64,000 bases of DNA from Mycoemilia scoparia (lineage: Eukaryota > Kickxellomycota > Kickxellomycetes > Kickxellales > Kickxellaceae), in the NCBI GenBank assembly GCA_027575805.1, contig JANBPU010000062.1, positions 18,322 to 82,321 on the forward strand. Direction: 5' to 3'. Under the pieces are notes generated by a model. It ran no database searches. It saw only the letters and a program-made list of their open reading frames with translations, and was not told where the DNA came from. Both the position numbers and the translations under genes were made by a program. Below are positions 52,154-63,179 of the stretch, piece after piece (the stretch's first letter is position 1; each line of letters opens with the position of its first letter).

Positions 52154-55100
52154 ATGGCTGACAAGGCACCTTCAGAAACCAAAGGAAAGGTTGATTCAAA
52201 TGCCAAAAACGACACTTTGGATAACAAGAAAAAGAAGGAAGAAATTGACTTGGTATGTTGTATAACGCTTTTCATTACTATATTAACCAAACATTATTAT
52301 TATTATTGGCATGCTAAGCATTTGAAGCGTTGATTTGTATAGACTGAAGATGACATTAAAGTAATTCAGGACCTTGAACGCATAGTTGGGAGTATCACTA
52401 AAGAAGTTGAGAGTGGAAATAGTGATTTGCCATCCCTTAAAGAGCTAAAGAAGATCTTGTTGATTTCAGAGAGCTCCATGGCCGAAGTCACAAAGTATCT
52501 CAAATTTTTAAAACCACACTACGATACTCTCTCTCGTTTATTAAAGACAACAAGCAACGATTCAAATAGGGTAAGTGTCTGTTTCATGTATAACAATAAT
52601 GCCCCTGTTACATATAGAGCAAAATGCAGCTGCTAACCCATTACTTAATGAATATTTTTGGACATTAATAGTACGCATTGGCTGACATTTTATCATTCAT
52701 CGGCATGATTTATGGCCGTGATAAAAGCGACGCCTTAAGCTACCGCCTTCTTGCAAACGAGAAACTTGGCGGCAAGACACAGGCAATAATTGATTCCATT
52801 GGTGAATATGGCCACGAATATGCTCGTCACCTTTGTGTTGAGATCAAGAAGAGCCATACCGAAAACCTTGAAAAAGAGGATGATGCCGAATACATGGTCG
52901 TTGAGGATAGTATTGACAACACAAAGCTAATCGATTTGGCCAAAGTCATTGCCCAATTCTTCTTCCAAAAGGGGCCTGAGCTAGACGCTATTGACCTCCT
53001 TATGGATGTTGAGTGTATTAATGACATTCCAAACTACATTACTACAGACATTTATGAACGAGTGTGCAAATACATGTTAAGCTGTTCTCAGGCTGTATCT
53101 CTAGAGGATTCTCGTGAGCTCCTTGAAGCAACATACGATATTTATACCAAATTTGGCTCAAGCATTGAAAGAATCCCCATCTCTCTCAAGCTCAACGACC
53201 ATGATAAGATTGTCAAGGATTTCAATGACTGCAAAAATGATACTGAAAGAAAACAGGTAGCATTCTTGCTATGTCGCCAAAGATTTGATATTTCTCAAAT
53301 AGAAACCGATAATGAGGTCGTTAATGACTGCTTAAGAGGCGCCAACATCTCCAGCTACTTTTTGGAAGTTGCCAAGCATTTGCAGATTTTGGAGCCAAAG
53401 AAGCCCAGCGATATTTACAAATCCAACAATGACCCTGTTATACCAGTCTCTTCAAGCAAAGACCATCTTTCCAATGTCTTTGTAAGCGCATTCGTCAATG
53501 CTGGCTTTAAAGAGGACGCATTGGGTCTCACCAAAGACAAGGTCAAGAACCAGAGCTGGTTGGCTGCCAAAGGCAAGAACACCATAAGCTCGACTGCATC
53601 ACTTGGCATGGTATTGATGTGGTCTAACCCAGAAATCAGTGCTGATATCCTTGGCGAGCTATTAAGCTCGGAACACAAGAACATTAGAGCTGGCGCTGCC
53701 TTGGCTTTGGGTATCAGCAACGCTGGAACCCTTCATGAGGCCGATCTCACAAAGGCCCTTCTGTCTGACATTGTTGAAGACCCATCCATTGGCGACTCCA
53801 GTGATACCCAGGCAAAACAGACCTCAATCCTCAGTTTGGGTATAGCATATGCCAAGACCAATGATGAGGAAGTAACAAACTATTTGTTGCCATTCTTGAA
53901 AACTGCAAAGAAATCCATCAAAACCACCGCATTTACATCTCTAGCATTGGGCTTTGTGCACCTTGGATCCGGTAATGCCGAGATAATTTCCACATTACTT
54001 GACCTACTATCTGATCTCCGTGCTGAAGACGCCAGTCAGACACTTGTTCGGTTTACGGTCCTTGGTCTGGCACTTGTTGTTCTTGGAAGGCGCGATGTTA
54101 TTATCTATGATTCCAAATCCAACAATGAAGACGATAAGGTTGCCGATTCGGAAGGGCTATATGTCAATATCTCTAACATTAAGGAACCGCTAAAGGGGCA
54201 GGTCAAGGTTTTGGTAATGGCATGCTCCCTAGCTGGAAGTGGAGAAGTATTGGCTATCCAAAAGCTCCTTAGATACATTAACTATAGCGAGAGCGTCTCT
54301 GAAAACAAGGAACCCACAGAAGCTGAAAAGGACAACGCCGCCAAACCTAGTACCGCTGCTGCCGGTACATCTGGTGAAGCTTCTGCTGCTGCTGCTACAG
54401 GTGGTGCCCCCCTCCCTGGTTCAACTTCTGGTACCAAAGACAGATCCAAACATCAAACTTCCCAGGGCGATTTGTCACAGTGCTTCGCAGTTCTTGGTGT
54501 TGCTCTTGTCTCACTTGGCGAAGACATTGGCACCCAAATGGTTCTTCGCATGTTTGACCATATCATGCAGTATGGAAACCCCCTTGTCCGCCGCACAGTC
54601 CCACTTGCAATTGGTTTGGTTTGCACATCTAACCCCAAGCCAGCTGTTATTGATGTTTTGAGCAAGTACTCACACGACAGCGATATTAACATTGCCATGT
54701 CTGCCATTTTCGCCATGGGTCTAATTGGAGCAGGAACCAATCACGCCCGTCTTGCACAGTTGATTCGCCAGCTCTTCTCATACCACCACAATAGCAAGGC
54801 GGCTCTCTTCACTGCCAGAATTGCCCTTGGTATGCTCCACATGGGTAAGGGAACAATCACCATCAACCCTCTCCACCATGAGCGATTCTTGTTGTCACAG
54901 ACTGCCATCGCTGGCCTTCTTGTCTCGGTTCTCACCTACACCAATATCAACGATATCATATTCTCGGATGCCGACTACCTTCTATACTTTATGTCCCTTG
55001 CAATGTGGCCCAGATACTTGGTGACAGTGAAGGAGGACAAGGAAAATAACGGTGAGCTTGTACTCCAGAGAGTTGATGTTCAAGTTGGCGAGGCCGTCGA

Positions 55101-55278
55101 TGTTGTTGGAAAGGCAGGAAAACACAAGACCATCAAAGGATTCCAGTCACACCAGACGCCAGTTATCCTTGCTCAGGCCGAGCGTGCAGAAATCGCCACG
55201 GACGAATACATTCCTTGCACTAAGGTTTTGGAAGGACCAGTCATTGTATACAAGAATCCAGAACACAGCAAAAAGTAA
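52154..55278 (+). CDS. RPN1: 26S proteasome regulatory particle base subunit Rpn1, three exons
   Basis: Exons 52154-52252, 52343-52570 and 52672-55278 give 977 aa, usual for the family. Rpn1 is the large non-ATPase base subunit that binds ubiquitin receptors and Ubp6. The N-terminus is charged (APSETKGKVDSNAKND, KKKKEEIDL). Exon 2 gives DDIKVIQDLERIV and LKPHYDTLSRLLK. PC repeats are visible in the middle and C-terminal parts: ASLGMVLMWSNPE, AGAALALGISNAGT, QTSILSLGIAYAKT, TTAFTSLALGFVHLGSG, AVLGVALVSLGEDIG and IAMSAIFAMGLIGAGTNHAR. An Ala/Gly/Ser-rich spacer lies at about residues 670-690. The C-terminus is PVIVYKNPEHSKK. All splice junctions are in phase. Confidence 0.96.
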
Positions 55279-55865
55279 TTGGGCTTTCTCGTTGACTACA
55301 AAGCGACCGATTCCTACAAATTTTTTGATCGTAGCATTTCATAGTGTCTATAAATTTCCATATACTCCCAAATGTACGAACATGATGCCTCCTTCACTTG
55401 CCTGGATAAGCACATAACAAAGATTTTTAGTCTTCCTTATATTGTCTAACAGTTATATTTACTCATTTAAAATACTTCAAACAAAATTGTCGCTGGTATT
55501 TGGTGTGAATCTTGTTCTATCAATGCTATTGTGACACTATCTATAATTGAAACACAACATAGCTGGTGAAAATGTTTAAAGGTCGTAACACTTGTTAATT
55601 TCTAAAAGGGAATAGAGATTTGTAATACAAATAAATGTGTTGAATACAATAACAAAATCAAAATGAAATAGTTCAATATAACCAGAGAAATATATATGTG
55701 TGTGTATTAGTGCATATTGATTAAATGAAGCATCTTGACCCACATATACACAAGCACAAGAAAATTAAGACAGTGTTGTTGTAAAGATACCAGATCACAC
55801 CATTGACTAATATCAAAACAAAGATATGTCAAATATTTATACAAGTACGCAAGATAGAGGAGATT
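55279..55865. other. Convergent spacer between RPN1 and TLG2
   Basis: 587 bp, AT-rich, holding the two 3' ends. No gene or repeat seen. Confidence 0.6.
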
Positions 55866-57515
55866 CTAGATCCACTTTAGGATGAGAATTATAAATAGGA
55901 TAGCAGCAATTACACCTAGGATTATGATGAACTTGTTTGCGACTGAACTTTTTTGGTATTGTTCAGCCTACAACAAAAGGATAAAGTTTCCGACTTTAGT
56001 TTATATAAATAATATCTGGATATGATGGATGAGTATAAGCCGGTAATCTGCATACCTTGGTAAGTTCTTGGGCAGCCGATTCGGTATTTATAACAGTGTT
56101 TTCGATATTATAGTCTATCCGATCTAAAAGAGTTCCCTGGTCAATGACCATTTCCTGTAGTCTTCCAAATACCTGAGCAAGTTCGCTGATCGATTCGTGG
56201 ATGTGGCTGATTTCTCCTTCTCGCTCAGCAATCATATTTTCGTTAGACTCTATGAGTTCCAATTGGCCATCCGATAATGTCTACATACAATGCAAAGAGT
56301 CAAATGTTAAGCATTGCTTGTATGTCAGTTATTAAAGACACCACGAGACTGTGTTCTCAATATTTATAGTTAGTACATGAATGGATATTTACCATGTCAA
56401 ATTGCCTGCTTTCGTCCCGTACTCCATCAATAGCCAAACCGCCACCACCGCCATTATTACGAGAACTGGCAAATACGTCCACACTGGCATTTTTCCGGCC
56501 AGATATTTCTAATTTTTTATAGTTTGAATTGTTAGCTGCAATTTTTATAGGGCTGTCCAGGTGGACATATTCCTAATCAAACTTACTTTGTAAATATATG
56601 GATTGGCCTCTTCTATATTCTCCCGATATTTCCTGGAGTTTTGCCGCCAGACTGATTTGTATATTCTTTCCAACAGTTGCATCTTGGCCGTGGGTACTCG
56701 ATACTTGAATGTTTTTGATTTTTACCTGGCAGTCCTGGAATCTCTATTATCCAGGAATATTACAACTAAGTTTGATGCTTTTTTAGGAAATATTACTTAT
56801 TTGTATGGTGTATGCTTACCCCAGTAATGCTGTTTGTCAGGTCATTTATTTCGCGCTCCTCGTGAGTTTTGTCATCGAATCCAGGAAGTAGGTGTTTCTT
56901 GTGTAGGTCGTTGAGCTGACTTACTATCGATATTTTGGTATGATGGGTTAGAAGATGTATCAATCGGATCGCAATTGCTACATGGCAATAGGTAGAAATG
57001 CTTGAACCTTTCGAGTTTTAACTTACTGAGGTATTTTATATCCTTTATATCTTCTTCGATCTATTGATTATCACATTCACGCATAGATACAGTATCGAGC
57101 ATTAGAATCTCAATGCACATGTGTGTCATGTTGGTATACTCCACATGCTCACTAATAAATAACTTGATAAACTACCTCTTCAGCTACATCGACCCTATAA
57201 ACAACGATTATAATCAAACTCGCTTAGCATATAATACCAGTCATTCTGGCATGCAAAATCTGATATTGAATTGCTAAAAAATACCTACCATTGGGGTGGC
57301 ATTGTCGTCATTTCAATAACCACATGGCCGTCTTCGTCTAGCTCCTCTTCTTCTTCTTGGACTCTCTTGTACTTTCGGCTATTTGGAATAAGGTCTTCAT
57401 TTTCTATACCGGATGCACCACCACTGGCACTATTGCGTCGTTTCCTCCGATGTCCATGTCCAAAGGAATTACGATACTGTGTGAATAAAAATGTACGATC
57501 CCTGACAACTAACAT
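55866..57515 (-). CDS. TLG2: Qa-SNARE Tlg2 (syntaxin-16 type), eight exons
   Basis: Exons in order: 57289-57515, 57176-57194, 57027-57060, 56820-56923, 56587-56743, 56393-56508, 56056-56280 and 55866-55977 minus the last 10 nt (that is 55866-55967). Together they give 327 aa. Tlg2 acts in endosome-to-TGN vesicle fusion and binds Vps45. Features: the family start RDRTFLFTQYRNSFG, an acidic stretch, KKHLLPGFDDKTHEEREIND in the Habc region, and a SNARE helix (ELAQVFGRLQEMVIDQGTLL followed by DRIDYNIENT) with the central Gln. A C-terminal membrane anchor (KFIIILGVIAAILFIILIL) ends KWI. Exon 2 is only 19 nt. Divergent from JJJ1. Confidence 0.93.
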
Positions 57516-58067
57516 TGTGAGAAATATTATAGCATTGGGGAAAGTAAATGTAGAGAAAAGGGTACCAATTAATATTTATAAAACATGGGTTGGATATATT
57601 TGATGAGCTTTCTGGGTGCTTTGTGTATGTGTTTGACACACTGTATGGCAGTAAACTCTCTCTCTGTGGTTAACTAACACAACACACATGCCATTCAGGC
57701 CAACAAAAGCAGCAGCAACTGGTATAAACATTCACAGGTCCGACTTTAATGTAATTAAATTTACCTTATGATTTCGATGTTTGATCAATCTCCCTTTGCT
57801 ACTCTCTCTCTCTCTGTCCAGCCTGAATATCATAAAGACCAAAGAAATAGATCCAAACACTACAACTTTATTGCGGCTTTGATCTCATTTTTTTATTTTT
57901 TTTTTCACAACCCCTTTACTTACTTATTCATCTAGGGATTCCCTCTTTTTTCAAACTAGCCTTGTTAAAACTATACTAGCATACATACATATTTATTGGC
58001 TATTCCCTTCAACAATCCCAATACCTCCTCCACTTTATTGTCTCTTGCTACTTTTCTATCATAAATA
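57516..58067. promoter_or_regulatory. Divergent promoter region, TLG2 / JJJ1
   Basis: 552 bp with pyrimidine-rich stretches near 57800-58030 that would suit the JJJ1 promoter. No discrete site is assigned. Confidence 0.5.
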
Positions 58068-60309
58068 ATGTCGCGCATCTGCTATTACGAGCTTCTTGGC
58101 ATTGAGCGAACAGCCACACAAGATGAAATCAAAAAGGCCTATAGGAAACAAGCTCTTGTATGGCATCCAGACAAAAACCACCAAAATGAGGAAGAGGCTA
58201 CCCAAAAATTTGCTCTGATTATGGAGGCGTACGAAACACTATATGACCCGCAGGAACGGGCATGGTACGATAGTCATCGTGAGCAAATCTTACGGGGTGG
58301 CGATACTACTTCAGCATCGGCCGGATACGGCGGCGGTAGTGGTGTTTATAATGAAGAAATTGGCGTAACAGCCGACTCTCTTATGAGATATTTTAGTGCA
58401 TCGGCTTTCAAGGGATTCAACGATACGCCAAATGTAAGTACCAATAAAATAATACATTGGTTGAAGCAAATACATGCATACCGAAATCTAATACATCTTT
58501 CATTATCAAAATCATTCTTATATATGTTCATAAAATCGTACAATGAAAAAAAACAGGGATTTTACTCCGTTTACAAACAGATATTTGATAAAATTCGTGA
58601 CGACGAGCTTAAAATCTATGACCCTGACACTCAACATTTGGTTGGAACACTGTACAATCTTGATTTTGGTGACTCAGCCACAAAATTTGGTGACGACGAC
58701 GATGACGACAACAACAACAACAATAATAATTATAGTTCGAATTCCAAGTCAAAGGGTAAAAACAACAATGGATTCAAAATTTCATTGCGGGATTTCTATA
58801 TATTCTGGTCTTCATTCTCCACCAGAAAGTCTTTTTCATGGTGTGACAAGTACCGTTTGCCTGATGTACGTATCATTAAACCTAATATCTTCTGTATATT
58901 AGACACATGCATGCACTGATCCTTGTTTTTTAACCGAAACACTAATCACAGACTTGCCATTCAATATACACATAAACATATAGGCGCCAAATAGACAGAT
59001 CAGGAGGCTGATGGAAAAGGAAAACAAAAAGCTTCGGGAGCAAGCAAGAAAAGAGTACACTGATGCAGTACAGAGACTGGCATCATGGGTAAAGAAGCGC
59101 GATCCCAGGTATAAGCGGTACATGGACACACAAAAGGAACTGCAACAAAAACGAGAAGAAGAAAGAAAGGCCCGGATTGCCAAGGAACGGGCCGAGTTGC
59201 AGACAAGGGCGGCTCAATTCGAAATGCAGAGTTGGCAAAAGGTTGATTATTCGCAAATGATTGACGAGTACTTTAGCACTGAATCAGAATACGATGATAA
59301 CGATGACTATGGAAGTGACGGGGGTCAGGATGACGCGGAAGAAGACATTGCGCTTTCCGAAGGCGGCCAAGATCTGGAGGGCGATGAGATCTTGGATCCT
59401 GAAGATGAGCTCATTTGCGTGGTGTGCGACAAGGTATTCAAAACTGCTTCACAGAAGGAAAATCACGAAAGGAGCAAGAAACATCAGAAGGAACTGCAGA
59501 AGCTGCGCCGGGAGATGATTAGAGAGGAGCGAAGAATGAAGAAGTTGCAGGATAAAGTCGCAAAGGAGGGAGGAGGAAGAACAGAACAATCTGGTGATGC
59601 AGATGCAGATGCAGATGCGGTTCCAGTCGTGGAACAAGAGATAGACGGTGGCGAGACTGACAGCGACTCATTTGCAACTGCGCCAGAGGACAGTGTGGAC
59701 TTTAATGGAACTGCCGGCCATGCATCACGGCCATTTGGCACAGCAAAGGCTGAATTCACTGGTAATGATAGTAGCAATGACGATGAAGCCATGCTTAATA
59801 GGATGATGGAAAACTTCGGCATGCGTGGCAACGGTGGCGGTACCAAGCGCAACAAGAAAAAACGTAGGGGAAACCGCGTACTGGCACCTGACACGACTTT
59901 GGATGATATCGCTGTGGGTGACAATGAAGACCATTATAGCAAGTCAGTTGACACAAACAAGCCGTCGTCCAAGAGTCAAGAAGCTCCAAATAAAGCACCG
60001 ACGTCTATTGACAAAACAGATGCTACTGTGAAATGCTTAGACTCCGACCAGAATGACGGATCAGCTGACCATCAATCGTCACAGTCCACTGAAAAAACTC
60101 CTGGCAAAAAGTCTAAAAAGGCACTTCGAGAAGAACGCCGCAAAAAGAAAGAGCAGCAGGAATTGACTTGCAATGTTTGCAAGAAAGAATTTACATCCCG
60201 CAACCAACTGTTCAACCACATCAGCGATACTGGGCACGCCCTGGCTACCGGCTATAGCGGATCAAAAGACAAGCCATCGACCAAAAGCAAGAAAAAAGGC
60301 CACAACTGA
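58068..60309 (+). CDS. JJJ1: J-domain and zinc-finger ribosome biogenesis cochaperone Jjj1 (DNAJC21), three exons
   Basis: Exons 58068-58433, 58557-58865 and 58984-60309 give 666 aa. Jjj1 stimulates Hsp70 (Ssa) on the cytosolic pre-60S particle to release Arx1 and other factors. The J-domain is at residues 5-70 with [14 protein letters not shown] (HPD intact). NDTPN joins [10 protein letters not shown] across intron 1, and YRLPD joins [20 protein letters not shown] across intron 2. Then come a charged coiled coil, a C2H2 finger (ICVVCDKVF ... HERSKKH), acidic linkers and a C-terminal C2H2 finger ([20 protein letters not shown] plus SDTGH). The tail is basic (KSKKKGHN). Intron 1 has no stop and is a multiple of three, so retention would insert 41 residues. 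Confidence 0.95.
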
Positions 60310-61241
60310 AATAGAGGGTTTAAAATTGACACAACACTCGCCCACAAACACTCACCCGCACTAGTTAAAAGCCGACCACATCTATAGCATCATTACTGGC
60401 ACCTGAACATACTGATAGACACATTTCATCTTGCATAGAATTCCTTTTCACAACTATACTTTTATGGTTTTTCCCTCCCCTTGTTTTTTACATTTTAGGG
60501 GAAACTATTGTGGATTCAAACCTTGCTTCTCTCTCCAATGGACTGTGATGGTGGCAGTGATCAGTCGAGCTTTGGTTAAAATTGGTTTCAATTATCCATA
60601 ACTTGCATATGTATGTATGAATGCATGCATGAATAAACCAATCAAACAATCGGTCAATGGACTGTTTAAAAGCCCCAGAGAGAGCCGAGACTTATTGTTT
60701 TTGACATTAGAAAGAAATAAAACGAACTAGAGTTTATCAAATGGGTTGTCAATACCAGCACGTCAACATAGTCTCTGATAGATATATGGTTTTTATAGCC
60801 AATAATGGTATGCCATACATGAAAAGTGTCGCATGTATTGGGCTGTATCCAGTGTTATTGGAGTAATTAGGATGGTAGCCAGGCAGGCAAAGATGTGTTT
60901 AAGGATCCAACAGGAGTTACACACACGCACATTTTGCCTTTATACAAAGACCACTGCTACCATACGGATCATAATTTTTGAACACTGCTTTTTAGTGATC
61001 AATGGCCATAGAGGCAATTACAGCCAAATGAGTGGTCACCAAAAGATATTCTTCAGAGATTATCACAATATGCGTGGTAGACTACATATACAAATAAATG
61101 CTGGCAATTAGCGGTGGTGTAATTCTGCATACTATTTATTGATAATGATAATAATTGTAGCTCTCCTGGCGCCAGCTGTGTTGATAGAAGTGGCTTAGAT
61201 CGAGGGATGCTGCTGTCTTATTGGAGTTGCCTCCCAGGCTT
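60310..61241. other. Intergenic region with a decayed MITE-like copy
   Basis: About 930 bp after JJJ1. It contains the degenerate element at 60962-61071. Short frames near 60.8 kb have no coding character. Confidence 0.6.
60962..61071 (-). repeat. MITE-like inverted-repeat element, copy 8 (decayed)
   Basis: Opens ATACGGATCATAATTTTTGA, and its interior retains CAGCCAAATGAGTGGTCACC. The right end reads ATTCTTCAGAGATTATCACAATAT. It is recognisable by order of blocks, but both terminal repeats have diverged. Confidence 0.65.
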
Positions 61242-61664
61242 TCAGATAAATTGATGTGGCAGAAGCCATTGATTAAAAGCCTTAGCACAAATGTCCTGTC
61301 TACCTGCCATATTGGTGCACAGGAAACCTGACCGACCACAACAAAAACAACAGGATTCAATAGAAGGGACCTTCTTTCCTGTTTTAGCCTCTGGATTACA
61401 AAGCCGAATGCCATTTATTTCCTTATTTCGATAGTTTTTGGAGTGACTAGTAGATATAAACTCATGACCTTTACCGCAAACACAAATAGAGTAGTCAGCT
61501 GGGGATTCTATCAATCACTGCTCCATGGCGTTCCCAAATAAATCACTATCTTTTGCCCGACCTGTTGACAGCAACAACTGGCGATTGTCCTTCTTGGCAC
61601 AATAATGCTCACGGACAGGCGTCTCCGCCTCTATTATTCTCCCTCTCTCTTTCTTGTGTCCCAT
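61242..61664 (-). pseudogene. Cys-rich frame interrupted by one TGA
   Basis: A frame from the ATG at 61664 (MGHKKERGRIIEAETPVREH) runs 49 codons to a TGA at 61515-61517. It then continues in the same frame for another 90 codons: SPADYSICVCGKGHEFISTS, then KKVPSIESCCFCCGRSGFLC and DICAKAFNQWLLPHQFI, ending at 61242. The Cys spacing (CVCGKGH, CCFCCGRSGFLC) suggests a metal-binding domain, perhaps from a transposon-encoded protein. The single TGA makes it look like a recent pseudogene, but an unseen intron or a sequence error is also possible. The family is not identified. Confidence 0.35.
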
Positions 61665-62279
61665 TTAAGTCCACGCAAGCATTGTTGGATGGACATGTGC
61701 TTGCAGTCTTTTTAGTGCTAGGCTGCTTCAAAGTCGACCACCACCACAATACTGCGCCAGCCCATTACATCGGCTGCAGATGCAATGGCAGTAGTGCCAA
61801 TAGGCAATGTCGCTATTCAAACGCTGATAGATAGAGAGAATTTGTAGCCACATCTCCTTTTCTAAGGCTTATTGCGGTTGCAGTTACATACATAGAGTCC
61901 AACCGGGATACGACAAGAAAGATATAAAAAGCAGTCCACAGTTCACACAAGGTTGAGTTAATTTGCATACTACTCTTACTCCCCTATCCACAAACACAAC
62001 CACCATTATAATCCTTTCCTTCTCTCCACTCTCCCCCAAAAAAACTCTATTCTTCAGCCTTATACACATTATCTACTGATATACTGCTGGCAACATCTCA
62101 GCCAACTTTGGCGCATTGTTCTCTGTATAACACACCCTCTATTCTTACTATCACCCTCTTGCCTTCTATAGGAACCAAGCTATAGTTCAGCAGCTATCAC
62201 AATAGTACTAATATTGGTAGTAGCGGGAAAGTAGCCCTTATCTTCTACATTTATCCACACATACACAAAAGAACAAGCC
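61665..62279. promoter_or_regulatory. Upstream region of the Ser-rich orphan gene
   Basis: About 600 bp with CT-rich stretches between 61970 and 62170, likely promoter and 5' leader of the gene at 62280. No other gene seen. Confidence 0.5.
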
Positions 62280-63179
62280 ATGTCTTCCCTACCCACAGAA
62301 CTTTCTTCGCTTGGTGGATACAGTTTCTTATATCACCAGGGATCATTTGCTCGCAGGCAGAGACGATTTTCCCAAAACTCTATCCACAGAAAACAGTCCC
62401 CAAAGACTGCACGCTTGCCGTGCATCTTCCAACCTCCATCTGAAGCAATAGCAGACACAAACTACTATAGTGCAAGATCTTCATCTTGCAGATGCTTTGA
62501 CTATTGCTTCAATAGCGAAGTATCATCATGTTTATCACCATCAGCCAGATATGAGAAAAAATATACTGACGAAGCTCCAAAACGATTTTCTGATTTCACA
62601 GGCCACTACAACATTTCTTCAAGAAATAATATACAACAGCCGTTGTCGCCTGTATCTCCCATTCATCGCTCGATCCCACTTCCACTTCCTCGTCCAAGAT
62701 TCACCTCATGCCCAAACACTGCTGCTACTGTTAACAGCAGTGTTACTTCCACTCCTACCAAGAATAGCAGCAGAACCTCATTTACTACTTATTCATCCAC
62801 TATTTCTGGTGGCAGCTCGGCGTCACCATCAACTTCGACTACTGCCTTTTCTATGTCAGAAGAGTCATCGTCACCAAGATCAGCCTCCCACTACTACCAC
62901 AACGACCGCCACATTATTATTGCTAGACCATCCTCATTAGCCTCCCACCACACTTCCTTTGCCAGTTCTACATCCTCATCGCCGCCGTCTTTTCCTTCAC
63001 AATCAAAATCACTACCCGCCTTCAAGTCAAACCCATATCCCCATGAAAATTATAGCCATCAACGAAAATCGCTATTGTCGCAAACACTTGAAGAAGATGA
63101 GAGACATTCACCTGTATTTAACGATGCTGTCAGAGTTAAAGTTGGAGTCGCTCGACCACAGTACATTCAGATTGCTTAA
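62280..63179 (+). CDS. Ser/Pro-rich hypothetical protein
   Basis: Single exon, 299 aa, starting MSSLPTELSSLGGYSFLYHQ. Almost the whole protein is rich in Ser, Thr and Pro and probably disordered. A small Cys cluster (SSCRCFDYCF) lies around residue 70. Many SP and TP sites could be phosphorylated. The C-terminus is more ordered (FNDAVRVKVGVARPQYIQIA). A similar low-complexity frame overlaps in another phase (62470-62940) and is regarded as its shadow. No family recognised. It may be a regulatory or scaffold protein; this is an inference from composition. Confidence 0.6.
   Translation: MSSLPTELSSLGGYSFLYHQGSFARRQRRFSQNSIHRKQSPKTARLPCIFQPPSEAIADTNYYSARSSSCRCFDYCFNSEVSSCLSPSARYEKKYTDEAPKRFSDFTGHYNISSRNNIQQPLSPVSPIHRSIPLPLPRPRFTSCPNTAATVNSSVTSTPTKNSSRTSFTTYSSTISGGSSASPSTSTTAFSMSEESSSPRSASHYYHNDRHIIIARPSSLASHHTSFASSTSSSPPSFPSQSKSLPAFKSNPYPHENYSHQRKSLLSQTLEEDERHSPVFNDAVRVKVGVARPQYIQIA

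Noticed and set aside
59484..59924. A 146-codon minus-strand frame inside JJJ1
   Set aside because: Antisense shadow of the charged, repetitive JJJ1 exon 3. Its Ser/Leu-rich translation is what antisense of Glu/Lys-rich codons gives.
61136..61414. A 92-codon minus-strand frame overlapping the Cys-rich frame
   Set aside because: It is another phase of the same region, lacks the Cys/His pattern and has no plausible family.
62470..62940. A 156-codon plus-strand frame inside the Ser-rich gene
   Set aside because: Alternative phase of a Ser/Thr-rich sequence. The longer frame has the better start and a more ordered C-terminus.
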